Shown in pieces: positions 21,762-30,523 of a stretch of 64,000 nt of DNA. The number at the start of each line of letters is the position of its first letter. Within the stretch, counting starts at the first letter, position 1. A program made the position numbers and the translations under genes. This DNA comes from DATBSL01 sp964561785. Its GTDB lineage: Bacteria > Acidobacteriota > Vicinamibacteria > Fen-336. The stretch covers positions 16,393-80,392 of the forward strand of contig CAZLRF010000022.1 of assembly GCA_964561785.1 (NCBI GenBank), written 5' to 3'. The notes beneath the pieces are model-generated. The model had not been told where the DNA came from and ran no database searches. It saw only the letters and a program-made list of their open reading frames with translations.

Positions 21762-23255
21762 TCAGGGGGCGGCGCGGTAGGTGTGGCGCACCTGCCAGCG
21801 CACCTTGACCCGCACCCCGTCCTTGCGCGCCGGCTCGAACCGCCACGTGCGCACGGCCCGCAGGACCGCCTCGTCGAGCACCGGTCCCGCCGACTCCCGG
21901 ACGGACAGATCCGTCGGACGGCCGTTCTCGTCGACCACGAGGTCGACGAGAACCGAGCCCAGGAGCTTCTTCCGCCGGGCCTCGTCCGGGTAGGCGGCGG
22001 AGTCTCCGCTGATCTTCACCGGGGGCGTGACCCCCTCGCCCATCTCGACGAGCTGGCCTTCCACCACCGGGACCGGCGTCGGGGGGGGCGTCGGCCGGAG
22101 CGCCGTCTTCGGGGCCGGCTCGGGCCGTGCCGCGCGCGCGGGCTCGGCCGCGGGCGCGGGCTCCACGGGAGGCGGCTCGGGCTCCGCGGGCACGCTCGCC
22201 GCCCTCCCGGCAGCGGGCTCGGCCACCGCGGGCGTCGGCGCGGCGGGCTCCGTCCCCGGCGTTCCGCCGCCGCGCAGCGCGAGGACGGCGAGGGCGCCCG
22301 CCACGGCGAGCACGACCGCGGCCGCGAGGCCGGCGGGGAGCGCTCGCGGGGAGCGCTCCGGGCGCGGGGCGGGCGCGATGAGGGTCGGCGCGTCGTCCAC
22401 GCGCGCTGCCGGCGCCGCCGGCGGCCCCTCGAACGCCGAGAGCGCGTGCTCGAGCTCGCGCACGTCGAGGGCGGTGACGAGCTCGAGGGCGGACGCGAAG
22501 CGGCGGGCGGGGTCCTTCGCGAGGGCGCGCGCGAACACGTCGTCGTAGCGCTCGGGGAGCGCGGCGTTGATCTTGCGCGGGGGCGCCGGCGTATCGTGCA
22601 TCACCCGGTAGATGACCTGGGTGATCGTGTTGCCCTGGAACGGCGGCTGGCCGGTCAGCATCTCGTAGGCCACGACCGCGAGCGAGTAGACGTCGGAGCG
22701 GGCGGTGACCGACTCGCCCGCGATCTGCTCGGGCGCCATGTAGCTCGGGGAGCCGAGGACCTGGCCCGCGGTGGTCATGACCGAGGCCTCGATGCGCGCG
22801 ACGCCGAAGTCCATGAGCTTGGGCTGGCCGTCGGGCTGGACCATGATGTTCGCGGGCTTGATGTCGCGATGGACGATGCCCTGGCGGTGCGCGTGGTCGA
22901 TCCCCTCGGCCACGGGGCCGAGGAGCCGCAGGACCTCCGCGGGGGGCAGGCGTCCCCGCTCCCGCAGCACCTGCTGGAGGGTGCGCCCCTCCACGTACTC
23001 CATGACCAGGTGGTCCTCGCCGAGGTCGAAGACGCGGACGATCGCGGGGTGGTTGAGCCCGCCCGCGGCCTGGGCCTCGCGCCGAAAGCGCTTCAGGTAC
23101 TCCTCGGCGGTGTCGCGAGTGAGGTACTCGGTCTTGACGGTCTTGACCGCGACGACCCGGCTGACCGCGGGGTCGAAGGCCCGGTACACCCGGCCCATGG
23201 CCCCGTCCCCGATCTCGTCGATGACCTCGTAGCGTCCGAACCTCTCCGGCGGCAT
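21762..23255 (-). CDS. Ser/Thr protein kinase with transmembrane segment and TonB C-terminal domain
   Basis: 497 residues behind GGGAGG. The kinase domain (7-270) is complete: glycine loop IGDGAMG (15-21), K38 in VAVK, catalytic HRDIKPAN (D131), and D149-F150-G151. A linker and one membrane helix (LPAGLAAAVVLAVAGALAVL, near 320-340) lead to a Pro/Ala/Glu-rich periplasmic stretch and a TonB C-terminal fold (YPDEARRKKLLGSVLVDLVV, VRTWRFEPARKDG) at about 415-497. Normal TonB carries an N-terminal anchor and passes energy to outer-membrane receptors. Here the anchor side is a cytoplasmic kinase, so the protein may link an envelope cue to phosphorylation. The region between 340 and 410 has the PEP-rich look of a periplasm-spanning rod. 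Confidence 0.92.
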   Translation of the reverse strand: MPPERFGRYEVIDEIGDGAMGRVYRAFDPAVSRVVAVKTVKTEYLTRDTAEEYLKRFRREAQAAGGLNHPAIVRVFDLGEDHLVMEYVEGRTLQQVLRERGRLPPAEVLRLLGPVAEGIDHAHRQGIVHRDIKPANIMVQPDGQPKLMDFGVARIEASVMTTAGQVLGSPSYMAPEQIAGESVTARSDVYSLAVVAYEMLTGQPPFQGNTITQVIYRVMHDTPAPPRKINAALPERYDDVFARALAKDPARRFASALELVTALDVRELEHALSAFEGPPAAPAARVDDAPTLIAPAPRPERSPRALPAGLAAAVVLAVAGALAVLALRGGGTPGTEPAAPTPAVAEPAAGRAASVPAEPEPPPVEPAPAAEPARAARPEPAPKTALRPTPPPTPVPVVEGQLVEMGEGVTPPVKISGDSAAYPDEARRKKLLGSVLVDLVVDENGRPTDLSVRESAGPVLDEAVLRAVRTWRFEPARKDGVRVKVRWQVRHTYRAAP

Positions 23256-23293
23256 GATCCTCCCGCTGGCGGCGAGCCTGGATGATACCGCTT

Positions 23294-24400
23294 TCAGCTC
23301 CAGATGCCGGGGATCGCGCGGCGGCAGGCGGGACAGGCCCCGTCCTTCAGGCGGTTCTCGACGACGGCCATGCCGGAGCGGCGGAGGAGCACCTGGGCGC
23401 AGCCCGGGCAGCTCGTGCTCTCGGCGGGGTGGCCGGGCACGTTGCCGAGGTAGACGAAGCGCAAGCCCTCGCCAAGCGCCGCCTCGCGGCAGCGCTCGAG
23501 CGTCGGGACCGGGGTCGCGGGGAGGTTCTGCATCTTGTAGGAGGGGTGGAAGCGGGTGAAGTGCAGCGGGGTCTCGGGCCCCACCTCGTCGCGCACGAAG
23601 CGGGCGAGGGCGCGGACCTCCGCCTCGGAGTCGTTCCGGGTCGGGATCACGAGGGTCACGATCTCGACCCAGGTGCCGTGGCGGCGCAGCCGCAAGAGCG
23701 TGTCCTGGACGTGGCGCAGCTCGCCCCCCGTGTGCGACCGGTAGAAGGCGGGATCGAAGCCCTTGAGGTCCACCTTGTACGCGGCGATCTCGCGGCACAG
23801 CTCGGCGAGGGGCCGCTCCTGGATGTAGCCGTTCGACACCACGACCGTGCGCACGCCGCGGCGGCGCCCCGCCGCCGCGATGTCGAGGACGTACTCCGAC
23901 CACACGGTGGGCTCGGTGTACGTGCACGCGACGAGGGGGACGCCCTCGCGGCGGGCGAGGGAGACGACGTCCTCGGGGGGGAGGCGGCGGCTCGGCACCT
24001 GCTCGGGCCGCGCCTGGGCGATCTCCCAGTTCTGGCAGCACTTGCACTCGAGGTTGCAGCCCACGGTGGCGAGCGAGAGGGCCTTCGCCCCGGGGAGCAC
24101 GTGGAAGAACGGCTTCTTCTCGACGGGGTCGATCGCGAGGGCGCACGGCCGCGAGTGGACGAGGGTGTAGAGCCGCCCGCCCCGGTTCTCGCGGGTCGAG
24201 CACGCGCCCCGCTCGCCCTCCGGGATGCGGCAGGCGTGCGGGCACACGCCGCACTGCGTCAGGCCGCCGGGGAGAGCCGTCCACCAGCGGGCCGGGGTCG
24301 CCGGGAGGCCGCCCTCCGCGGCCGCGCGCGGAGCCCTTCCGGCGAGGACGCACCCGGCCCCGCCGGCGAGACGGGCGAGGAAGGCCCGGCGGCTGCTCAC
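23294..24400 (-). CDS. amrS: AmmeMemoRadiSam system radical SAM enzyme, Tat-type N-terminus
   Basis: 368 residues, GTG start overlapping the upstream stop (GTGA). Residues 1-28 look like a Tat signal (SSRRAFLARLAGGAGCVLAG). A Cys cluster C50-x2-C53-x3-C57-x9-C67 precedes the radical SAM motif C115-x3-C119-x2-C122 (VGCNLECKCCQNWE). The C-terminus adds another CxxC pair set (CPGC and CPAC), probably a zinc ribbon. This family always neighbours Memo and AMMECR1 proteins. The reaction is not established; family similarity is to pyruvate-formate-lyase-activating enzymes. Export of a folded iron-sulfur enzyme by Tat would put the chemistry outside the cytoplasm, matching the anchored partner. Confidence 0.92.
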   Translation of the reverse strand: MSSRRAFLARLAGGAGCVLAGRAPRAAAEGGLPATPARWWTALPGGLTQCGVCPHACRIPEGERGACSTRENRGGRLYTLVHSRPCALAIDPVEKKPFFHVLPGAKALSLATVGCNLECKCCQNWEIAQARPEQVPSRRLPPEDVVSLARREGVPLVACTYTEPTVWSEYVLDIAAAGRRRGVRTVVVSNGYIQERPLAELCREIAAYKVDLKGFDPAFYRSHTGGELRHVQDTLLRLRRHGTWVEIVTLVIPTRNDSEAEVRALARFVRDEVGPETPLHFTRFHPSYKMQNLPATPVPTLERCREAALGEGLRFVYLGNVPGHPAESTSCPGCAQVLLRRSGMAVVENRLKDGACPACRRAIPGIWS

Positions 24401-26424
24401 CGCCGCTCCTCGAACACCTGAGCGGTGAACACGGAGAGCCGTGCGCCCTCTCGCCACCCGTCGCGCGCCAGCCCGGCCTTCTCGGACAGCTCCCCGAGCG
24501 TCTGCTCGAGCGTCCACCCGTGCTCGGGCGCGACCTGCGGCAGGAAGAGGGCCGCCTTGTCGCCCTTCTGCAGGACGATCCCGTGCGTGCCCAGGCGTAT
24601 CTCCTCCGGCGACGCGACGGGGCGCCGGGGCGAGAGGACGCTGACCTCGACCGCGAGCCGGGGCAGCTCGGCTGCGGCCACCGGCGCGAACCGGCGGTCC
24701 CGCGAAGCCGCGTCGAGCGCCGCCTGCACGGTGCCGTAATAGAGAGGATAGGTCGGCTCCGCCTGGCCGATGCAGCCGCGCAGGCGGCCCTGCGCGCGCA
24801 CCTCGGCGGGGTCCGTGCGGTTGAGGGTGACGAAGACGCCCTGGCGGATCTCCCGCTCGGGCCCGGCGGGCCAGGCCGCGAGCTCCCGGCCCAGATCGTC
24901 TCCACCGAGCAGGTGCGTCGCGAGGGCCGCGCGGGCGAGCCGGACGAGGGCCTCGCCGTCCTCGCGGGAGAGAGCCGGGGTGTCGGGGCGGGCGTCGGCG
25001 AGAGCGGGGATCGCAACCAGCGGCGGAGCGGGGGGCGCCCCCGGCGGCCCCCCGCGCAGGAACGCCATCGACACGTAGGACACCGAGGAGTCGTCCTTCA
25101 GGCCCGGCAGGTCGGCGGAGGAGTAGTGGGCGAGGGTCACGGCGCTCGCGAGGGGCGCGATGCGCGGGACGAGCTCGAGCATCGTGGCGAGGCCGTTGCG
25201 CCCGCAGATGGTGTTGCCGGTCTCCCGCAGGTACGCGCGGAAGCCCCGGGCGTCGCCGCGCGCGAGGAGCGTCGCTCCCCGCTCGTCCATCGCGCGGATC
25301 CGGCGGCGCGCCTCGTCGCCGAGGGGACCGAAGGGCTGGTAGTCGAAGCGGGGGCCGTAGTGGGCGAAGTCGGAGGAGAAGACGAAGAGCGTCCGGGCGT
25401 CGTCGAGCCGGGCGAGGCGGGCGGCGAACGCCCGCTCGACCGGCTCGTCGGTGTCGCCCACGAGCACCGGCACGAGGCAGAAGCGGCCGAGCGCCGCCTG
25501 GAGGAACGGCAGCTCGATCTCGACCGCGTGCTCGCGCTCGTCGACGCCCGCGACCTCGCGCGCCTCCGGCCCCCGCAGGGCGTCGAGGGCGCCCTCGCAC
25601 AGCGGCACGTCGCCGATCGGGGTGCGGTAGGCCGCCGCGTCGTCGAGGGCGTAGCCGCGGAACGAGCCGTGGTGCGACGGCGCCACGACCACCACCCGCT
25701 CGAAGTCACCCGGGTGGAGGAGGCGGAAGGCGGCGGCCGCGGCGACGCCCGAGTAGCTCCACCCGGCGTGCGGCACGACGAGGGCGGCGAGCCGTCCCTG
25801 CGGGCGCGGCGCGCCGTCGGCGAGCCGCATCAGGAAGTGCGCCCCGGCGACGAGGCGCGCGCGGCCGTCCGGGTACCAGGAGCCGGCGAGGGCGCTCGGA
25901 CGGATGCGCGCGGCGGGCGAAGGCTCGAGCGAGCGGTCGATCTCGTTCGCACGGGCGAGGAGGGCCCCGCCGTCGGCCTCCGCGCCGGGGTCGAGGGAGA
26001 CCCTCACGACCACGCTCCCGCGCCGGAAGGAGACCGCCCACGGCGAGGCCTGGGCCTCGTCGCCCGGCCCCGGGGTCCGCGCCGGGCCCGCCTCGCGGGC
26101 GAGCGCCGCCCGCGCCGCTTCGTCCGTCGCGAAGAAGAGGGCCTCGGCGTCGGCGGGCGGCCGCTCGAATCGCCAGTGCACGAGCCGCCGGCAGCCCGCC
26201 GCGCGCAGCGCAGGGGCCGCGCCCCCGCGCCGCTCCTCGAGCCGCTCGGCCGGGAGGTCCGCCCGGTGCTGCGGCAGCCCCGCCCAGACCCCCGCGGGGC
26301 CGGCCGGCGACGGCTGCGGCGCGCCGGCATCCACCGACCCGTGGGCGATCCAGGCGACCAGCGCCACGAGGGGCGGGGCCAGAACGACCGCCGTCCGCCA
26401 GTCCCCGGGTCGCGAGGCCACCAT
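24397..26424 (-). CDS. amrBA: Membrane-anchored Memo-AMMECR1 fusion (AmmeMemoRadiSam proteins B and A)
   Basis: 675 residues. One N-terminal membrane helix (AVVLAPPLVALVAWIA, 12-27), an unrecognised region of about 140 residues, then Memo (about 172-460) with the metal-site residues in place: H219 in VPHAGWSYSG, H251/H252 in APSHHG, H355 in SDFAHYG and C407 in TICGRNG. AMMECR1 follows (about 480-675) with the family signature LRGCIG (548-553). Usually A and B are separate proteins; here one chain carries both and is followed directly by the radical SAM gene. Memo relatives bind iron or copper. The fusion indicates that the three parts act together, probably on the outer face of the inner membrane. 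Confidence 0.92.
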   Translation of the reverse strand: MVASRPGDWRTAVVLAPPLVALVAWIAHGSVDAGAPQPSPAGPAGVWAGLPQHRADLPAERLEERRGGAAPALRAAGCRRLVHWRFERPPADAEALFFATDEAARAALAREAGPARTPGPGDEAQASPWAVSFRRGSVVVRVSLDPGAEADGGALLARANEIDRSLEPSPAARIRPSALAGSWYPDGRARLVAGAHFLMRLADGAPRPQGRLAALVVPHAGWSYSGVAAAAAFRLLHPGDFERVVVVAPSHHGSFRGYALDDAAAYRTPIGDVPLCEGALDALRGPEAREVAGVDEREHAVEIELPFLQAALGRFCLVPVLVGDTDEPVERAFAARLARLDDARTLFVFSSDFAHYGPRFDYQPFGPLGDEARRRIRAMDERGATLLARGDARGFRAYLRETGNTICGRNGLATMLELVPRIAPLASAVTLAHYSSADLPGLKDDSSVSYVSMAFLRGGPPGAPPAPPLVAIPALADARPDTPALSREDGEALVRLARAALATHLLGGDDLGRELAAWPAGPEREIRQGVFVTLNRTDPAEVRAQGRLRGCIGQAEPTYPLYYGTVQAALDAASRDRRFAPVAAAELPRLAVEVSVLSPRRPVASPEEIRLGTHGIVLQKGDKAALFLPQVAPEHGWTLEQTLGELSEKAGLARDGWREGARLSVFTAQVFEERR

Positions 26425-26590
26425 CGTCCCCCGAAGGCCATTCTAGACCCCGGCGCCCGCGAGGGCCCCCTGATGCAAACGATCCCTCCGCAGCGCCCGA
26501 CCGGGGGCAGACGCCGGGTGGCGCCGGACCGGCCGGAGCGGCCATAATCCCCGCTCTGTCGGCTTTCGGCGTTCCACCCGGAGGTGAGGC

Positions 26591-28309
26591 GTGCAAGACG
26601 GCATCCAGCTCGGCGGGATCGACTACGTCATCCTCGTCGTCTACTTCCTGTTCGTGATCGGCATCGGGTGGGCGCTCAAGCGCTACACGAGGACCAGCGA
26701 GGACTTCTTCCTCTCCGGCCGCTCGATCCCGGCCTGGATCGCGGGCCTCGCCTTCCTCTCCGCGAACCTCGGGGCGCAGGAGATGATCGGCATGGCCGCC
26801 TCCGGCGCCAAGTACGGCATCGCCACGAGCCACTTCTACTGGGTGGGGGCGATCCCCGCGATGGTCTTCGTGGGCGTCTTCATGATGCCCTTCTACTACG
26901 GCTCGCGGGCCCGTTCCGTGCCCGAGTACCTGAAGCTGCGCTTCGACGAGAAAACCCGCGCGTTCAACGCGATCTCCTTCGCGACGATGACCGTGTTCTC
27001 CTCCGGCATCTCGATGTACGCCCTCGCCAAGCTCCTCGAGCTGCTCCTCGGCTGGGACTTCAACGTCTCGCTGTGGATCTCGGCGTTGATCGTCCTCGCC
27101 TACATCTATCTCGGCGGGCTCACGTCGGCGATCTACAACGAGGTGCTGCAGTTCTTCCTGATCGTCCTCGGCTTCGCCCCGCTCGTGTACCTCGGGCTCA
27201 GCAACGTCGGTGGCTGGGACGGCCTCGTCGCGAAGCTGCAGCCGGTCGCGACGTCGAAGGGTTTCGAGGCGGACGCCTGGACCTCCTCCTGGGCGCACAT
27301 GACGAGCCCGCAGGCGAACCCGATGGGCGTCGAGTGGTTCGGGATGGTGATGGGCCTCGGCTTCGTCCTCTCGTTCGGCTACTGGTGCACGGACTTCCTC
27401 GTCGTGCAGCGCGCGATGGCGGCGAACTCGATGTCGGCCGCGCGTCGCACGCCCCTGATCGCCGCGGTGCCGAAGATGCTCTTCCCGTTCCTGATCATCT
27501 TCCCCGGCATGATCGCCATTGCGCTCGCCGAGTCGGGCAGCGGCTTCGCCCTGCCCAGGATGGCGGACGGCAGCTGGGACTACACGATGGTGATCCCGGC
27601 GATGCTCGCTCAATACTTCCCGCCGGGCGTCCTCGGCCTCGGGCTGACCGCCCTGATGGCGTCGTTCATGTCCGGCATGGCCGGAAACGTGACGGCCTTC
27701 AACACCGTCTGGACCTACGACATCTACCAGAGCTACGTCAGGAAGGACGCCTCGGACGAGCACCTGCTCTGGGTCGGCCGCATGACGACCGTGTTCGGGA
27801 TCCTCGCTTCGCTTGGCACCGCGTACCTCGCCACGCAGTTCAACAACATCATGGACTTCCTGCAGCTCGTGTTCGCGTTCGTGAACGCGCCGCTCTTTGC
27901 GACGTTCCTGCTCGGGATGTTCTGGAAGCGCTCGACCGGTCACGGGGCCTTCTTCGGCCTCGTGCTCGGCACCGCGGCGGCCGCCCTGCATCACGGCCTG
28001 ACGTTGCCGGCGGGCGCCGTCGCCGGGATCAAGGGCGGCTGGCTGGCCGCCACCCCGATGCACGTGTACCCGAGCGAGATGGCACAGAACTTCTGGACCG
28101 CGATCTGGGCGTGGACCGTGTGCTTCCTCGCCACGATCGCGATCTCCCTCCTCACCGCGCAGAAGAAGACGGACGCGGACCTCACCGGCCTCGTCTACTC
28201 GCTCACGCCGCGGCCGAAGGAGGAGCACCTGCCGTTGTGGAAGACGCCGGAGGGCTTCGGCGTCCTGGTGCTCTTGTTGGCGGTCGCGCTCAACGTCATC
28301 TTCTGGTAG
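26591..28309 (+). CDS. Sodium:solute symporter, SSS family (sugar type)
   Basis: 572 residues from a GTG behind CCCGGAGGTGA. About fourteen helices. The SSS signatures are visible: GRSIPAWIAGLAFLSANLGA on helix 1-2, AYIYLGGLTSAIYNEVLQFF on helix 4-5, and GLTALMASFMSGMAGNVTAF with the Na2-site Ser/Thr cluster. It resembles vSGLT-type glucose/galactose carriers more than proline or pantothenate carriers. The next genes are a small membrane protein and a GH5 glycosidase on the same strand, so it most likely imports the sugar that the glycosidase releases. A CATAAT box at 26543-26548 could drive the operon. Confidence 0.92.
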   Translation: MQDGIQLGGIDYVILVVYFLFVIGIGWALKRYTRTSEDFFLSGRSIPAWIAGLAFLSANLGAQEMIGMAASGAKYGIATSHFYWVGAIPAMVFVGVFMMPFYYGSRARSVPEYLKLRFDEKTRAFNAISFATMTVFSSGISMYALAKLLELLLGWDFNVSLWISALIVLAYIYLGGLTSAIYNEVLQFFLIVLGFAPLVYLGLSNVGGWDGLVAKLQPVATSKGFEADAWTSSWAHMTSPQANPMGVEWFGMVMGLGFVLSFGYWCTDFLVVQRAMAANSMSAARRTPLIAAVPKMLFPFLIIFPGMIAIALAESGSGFALPRMADGSWDYTMVIPAMLAQYFPPGVLGLGLTALMASFMSGMAGNVTAFNTVWTYDIYQSYVRKDASDEHLLWVGRMTTVFGILASLGTAYLATQFNNIMDFLQLVFAFVNAPLFATFLLGMFWKRSTGHGAFFGLVLGTAAAALHHGLTLPAGAVAGIKGGWLAATPMHVYPSEMAQNFWTAIWAWTVCFLATIAISLLTAQKKTDADLTGLVYSLTPRPKEEHLPLWKTPEGFGVLVLLLAVALNVIFW

Positions 28310-28321
28310 GCGGAGGCACCC

Positions 28322-28525
28322 ATGGGACTCGACATCCGCACCCCGATCGGCCTCATGTTCTCGATCTTCGGCGTCCTGCTCGCCGGCTACGGCCTCGTGA
28401 CGCGCGGCTCCGACATGTACCAGCGCTCGCTCGGCTACAACATCAACCTGGAGTGGGGCGCGGTCCTGCTCCTCTTCGGCGTCGTGATGCTGTGGCTCGG
28501 CCGGAAGGGCGGCAAGAAGGCCTGA
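28322..28525 (+). CDS. Small two-helix membrane protein downstream of symporter
   Basis: 67 residues behind GGCGGAGG. Helix 1 is GLMFSIFGVLLAGYGLVT, helix 2 is WGAVLLLFGVVMLWLG, with a basic C-terminus GRKGGKKA. A motif of the form YQRSLGYNINLEWG joins them. It lies 12 bases after the symporter and its stop overlaps the GH5 start (TGATG). Similar short proteins are often found right after SSS carriers and may be accessory subunits; the function is inferred from position only. Confidence 0.75.
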   Translation: MGLDIRTPIGLMFSIFGVLLAGYGLVTRGSDMYQRSLGYNINLEWGAVLLLFGVVMLWLGRKGGKKA

Positions 28526-30228
28526 TGCTCGCCCTCGCCGGCCTTCTCGCCCTGCTCGTCGGCGCCGCCGAGCTGCCCGCCCAGACGTCCCCCGCGCCGC
28601 TCGCCGCCGGCACCCCGAACGGCTTCGTCGTCCGGCGCGGGACGAACGTCTCGCACTGGCTGTCCCAGAGCCGGCGGCGCGGCGAGGAGCGACGCCTCTT
28701 CTTCACCCGCGAGGACGTGGCGCTCGCCGCGAAGCTCGGCTTCGACCACCTGCGGGTCCCGGTGGACGAGGAGCAGCTGTTCGACGAGTCCGGCCGCCCG
28801 GTCGAGGAGGCCTTCGCCCTCCTCGACGCCGCGCTCGACTGGTGCGCCGAGCACCGGCTGCGGGCGATCGTGGACCTGCACATCCTGCGCTCCCACCACT
28901 TCAACGAGGCCAGCAAGCCGCTGTGGACGGAAGCGGCGGCGCAGGAGCGGTTCCCCGAGCTGTGGCGGCAGCTCTCGGCGCGGCTCGCCCGCCGGAGGGT
29001 CGACCAGGTGGCCTACGAGCTCATGAACGAGCCGGTGGCCGACGACCCCGCGGAGTGGAACCGGCTGCTCGCCCGGGCAGCGCGAGCGGTGAGGGAGCGC
29101 GAGCCCGCGCGGACCCTCGTGATCGGCTCGAACCGCTGGCAGAGCGCGGACACGTTCGACGCCCTGGAGGTCCCCCCGGGCGACCGCAACGTCCTCCTGA
29201 GCTTCCACTTCTACACGCCGATGCCGCTCACCCACTACGGCGCGGGCTGGACGAAGGTGGGGGAGTACCGGGGCGCGGTGCGCTACCCCGGCGAGGTGGT
29301 CGCGGAGAGCGACCTCGCGGGCCTGCCGGACGACCTGGTGGGCGCCATCGGACGCGCCGAGCGGTACTTCGACCGCTCGGTCCTCGAGGAGCGGATGGCG
29401 AAGCCGATCGCGCTCGCGCGGGCGACGGGCCTGCCGCTCTACTGCGGCGAGTGGGGCGCGCTGCCCTCGCTCCCGCGGGCCGATCGGCTCCGCTGGTACG
29501 CCGACGTGCGCCACGTCCTCGAGAAGTACGGGATCGGCTGGGCGACGTGGGACTGGAAGGGCGGCTTCGGCCTGGTCGACCGCGAGCGCCGGGTGGACGA
29601 GGGGCTCGCCGCGGCGCTGCTCGGACCCCGGCCGGCGGTGGAGCCGATCCGCTCGGCGATCGCGGGGGCCTTCGAGACGGCGACCGACGTCGGCGACGTC
29701 CTCATCCCCGGCGCGACCGTGTTCGACGCGGGGCGCGGCGAGTACCGGCTCACCGGGGCCGGCTTCAACCTCTGGGGCGCCGCCGACGGCTTCCACTTCG
29801 CCTGGCGCCGGGCGAGCGGCGACGCCGACCTGTCGGCGCAGGTGCGGTTCGTCGGCGAGGGGAGAAACGCCCACCGCAAGGCCGGCCTGATGCTGCGCGC
29901 CTCGCTCGCCGCCGACGCCCCCTACGCGCACGCCGTGGTGCACGGGGACGGCCTCGTGTCGCTGCAGTACCGCGAGACCCCCGGGGGCGAGACGAAGGAG
30001 GTGAAGGCGCGCCTCGCCGCGGTGCCCGCCGTCCTCGCGCTCAGCCGCCGCGGGGACCTTCTCGTGATGCTGGCCGGCCGCCCCGGCGAGCCGCCGCAGC
30101 GGGCCGCCTCCGTGCGCCTGGCGCTGCCGAGCCAGACGCACGCCGGCCTCACCGTCTGCTCGCACGAGGCCGATTGGACGGAGACCGCGGTCTTCTCCCG
30201 AGCGCGCGTCGAGGCCGGGGCTCGCTGA
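28525..30228 (+). CDS. Secreted GH5 glycoside hydrolase with C-terminal concanavalin-like domain
   Basis: 567 residues. Signal peptide MLALAGLLALLVGAAELPAQ. The TIM barrel (25-370) has GH5 landmarks: FVVRRGTNVSHWLSQ, LGFDHLRVPVDE, acid/base E169 in YELMNEPV, HFYTPMP on strand 6, and nucleophile E309 in YCGEWGA. Residues about 385-567 look like a DUF1349/xylosidase-C-terminal beta-sandwich (FNLWGAADGFHFAWRR, RKAGLMLRASL, VSLQYRETPGG), probably sugar-binding. It belongs to an operon with the symporter, so an exo- or endo-beta-glucanase or mannanase feeding that carrier is likely. The exact bond cut is not certain. Confidence 0.9.
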   Translation: MLALAGLLALLVGAAELPAQTSPAPLAAGTPNGFVVRRGTNVSHWLSQSRRRGEERRLFFTREDVALAAKLGFDHLRVPVDEEQLFDESGRPVEEAFALLDAALDWCAEHRLRAIVDLHILRSHHFNEASKPLWTEAAAQERFPELWRQLSARLARRRVDQVAYELMNEPVADDPAEWNRLLARAARAVREREPARTLVIGSNRWQSADTFDALEVPPGDRNVLLSFHFYTPMPLTHYGAGWTKVGEYRGAVRYPGEVVAESDLAGLPDDLVGAIGRAERYFDRSVLEERMAKPIALARATGLPLYCGEWGALPSLPRADRLRWYADVRHVLEKYGIGWATWDWKGGFGLVDRERRVDEGLAAALLGPRPAVEPIRSAIAGAFETATDVGDVLIPGATVFDAGRGEYRLTGAGFNLWGAADGFHFAWRRASGDADLSAQVRFVGEGRNAHRKAGLMLRASLAADAPYAHAVVHGDGLVSLQYRETPGGETKEVKARLAAVPAVLALSRRGDLLVMLAGRPGEPPQRAASVRLALPSQTHAGLTVCSHEADWTETAVFSRARVEAGAR

Positions 30229-30264
30229 GCCGCGGCCCTCTCGTCCCCGGGGTGCCGGGCGCGT

Positions 30265-30513
30265 CTACTTGAAGAAGCCGAGCGCCTTCAGGATGTAGAT
30301 GAGGAGCGCGGCGCCGGCCACCGACACCGCCCACCGGGCGATCGCCCCGTAGGCGGCGAGGCCGAGGAGCCCGGCCAGCCAGAAGCCCAGGCTCGAGCCG
30401 ATGATGCCGACGATCACGTTGGCGATGATGCCCATCTGCTTGTTGGTCTTCATCACCAGGCTCGCCAGCCAGCCCACGACGCCGCCCACGATCAGGGTCA
30501 CGATCCAGCTCAT
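30265..30513 (-). CDS. GlsB/YeaQ/YmgE-family stress membrane protein
   Basis: 82 residues behind GAGGAGGACGAC. Three helices (WIVTLIVGGVVGWLASLVM, GIIANVIVGIIGSSLGFWLA, WAVSVAGAALLIYILKALG) with the family pattern G-x2-G-W-L-A and IxxNIxxGIxGxxLG. These small transglycosylase-associated proteins rise under stress; exact role unknown. It follows mltF by ten bases on the same strand, and the old family name, transglycosylase-associated protein, fits that position. Confidence 0.88.
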   Translation of the reverse strand: MSWIVTLIVGGVVGWLASLVMKTNKQMGIIANVIVGIIGSSLGFWLAGLLGLAAYGAIARWAVSVAGAALLIYILKALGFFK

Positions 30514-30523
30514 GTCGTCCTCC

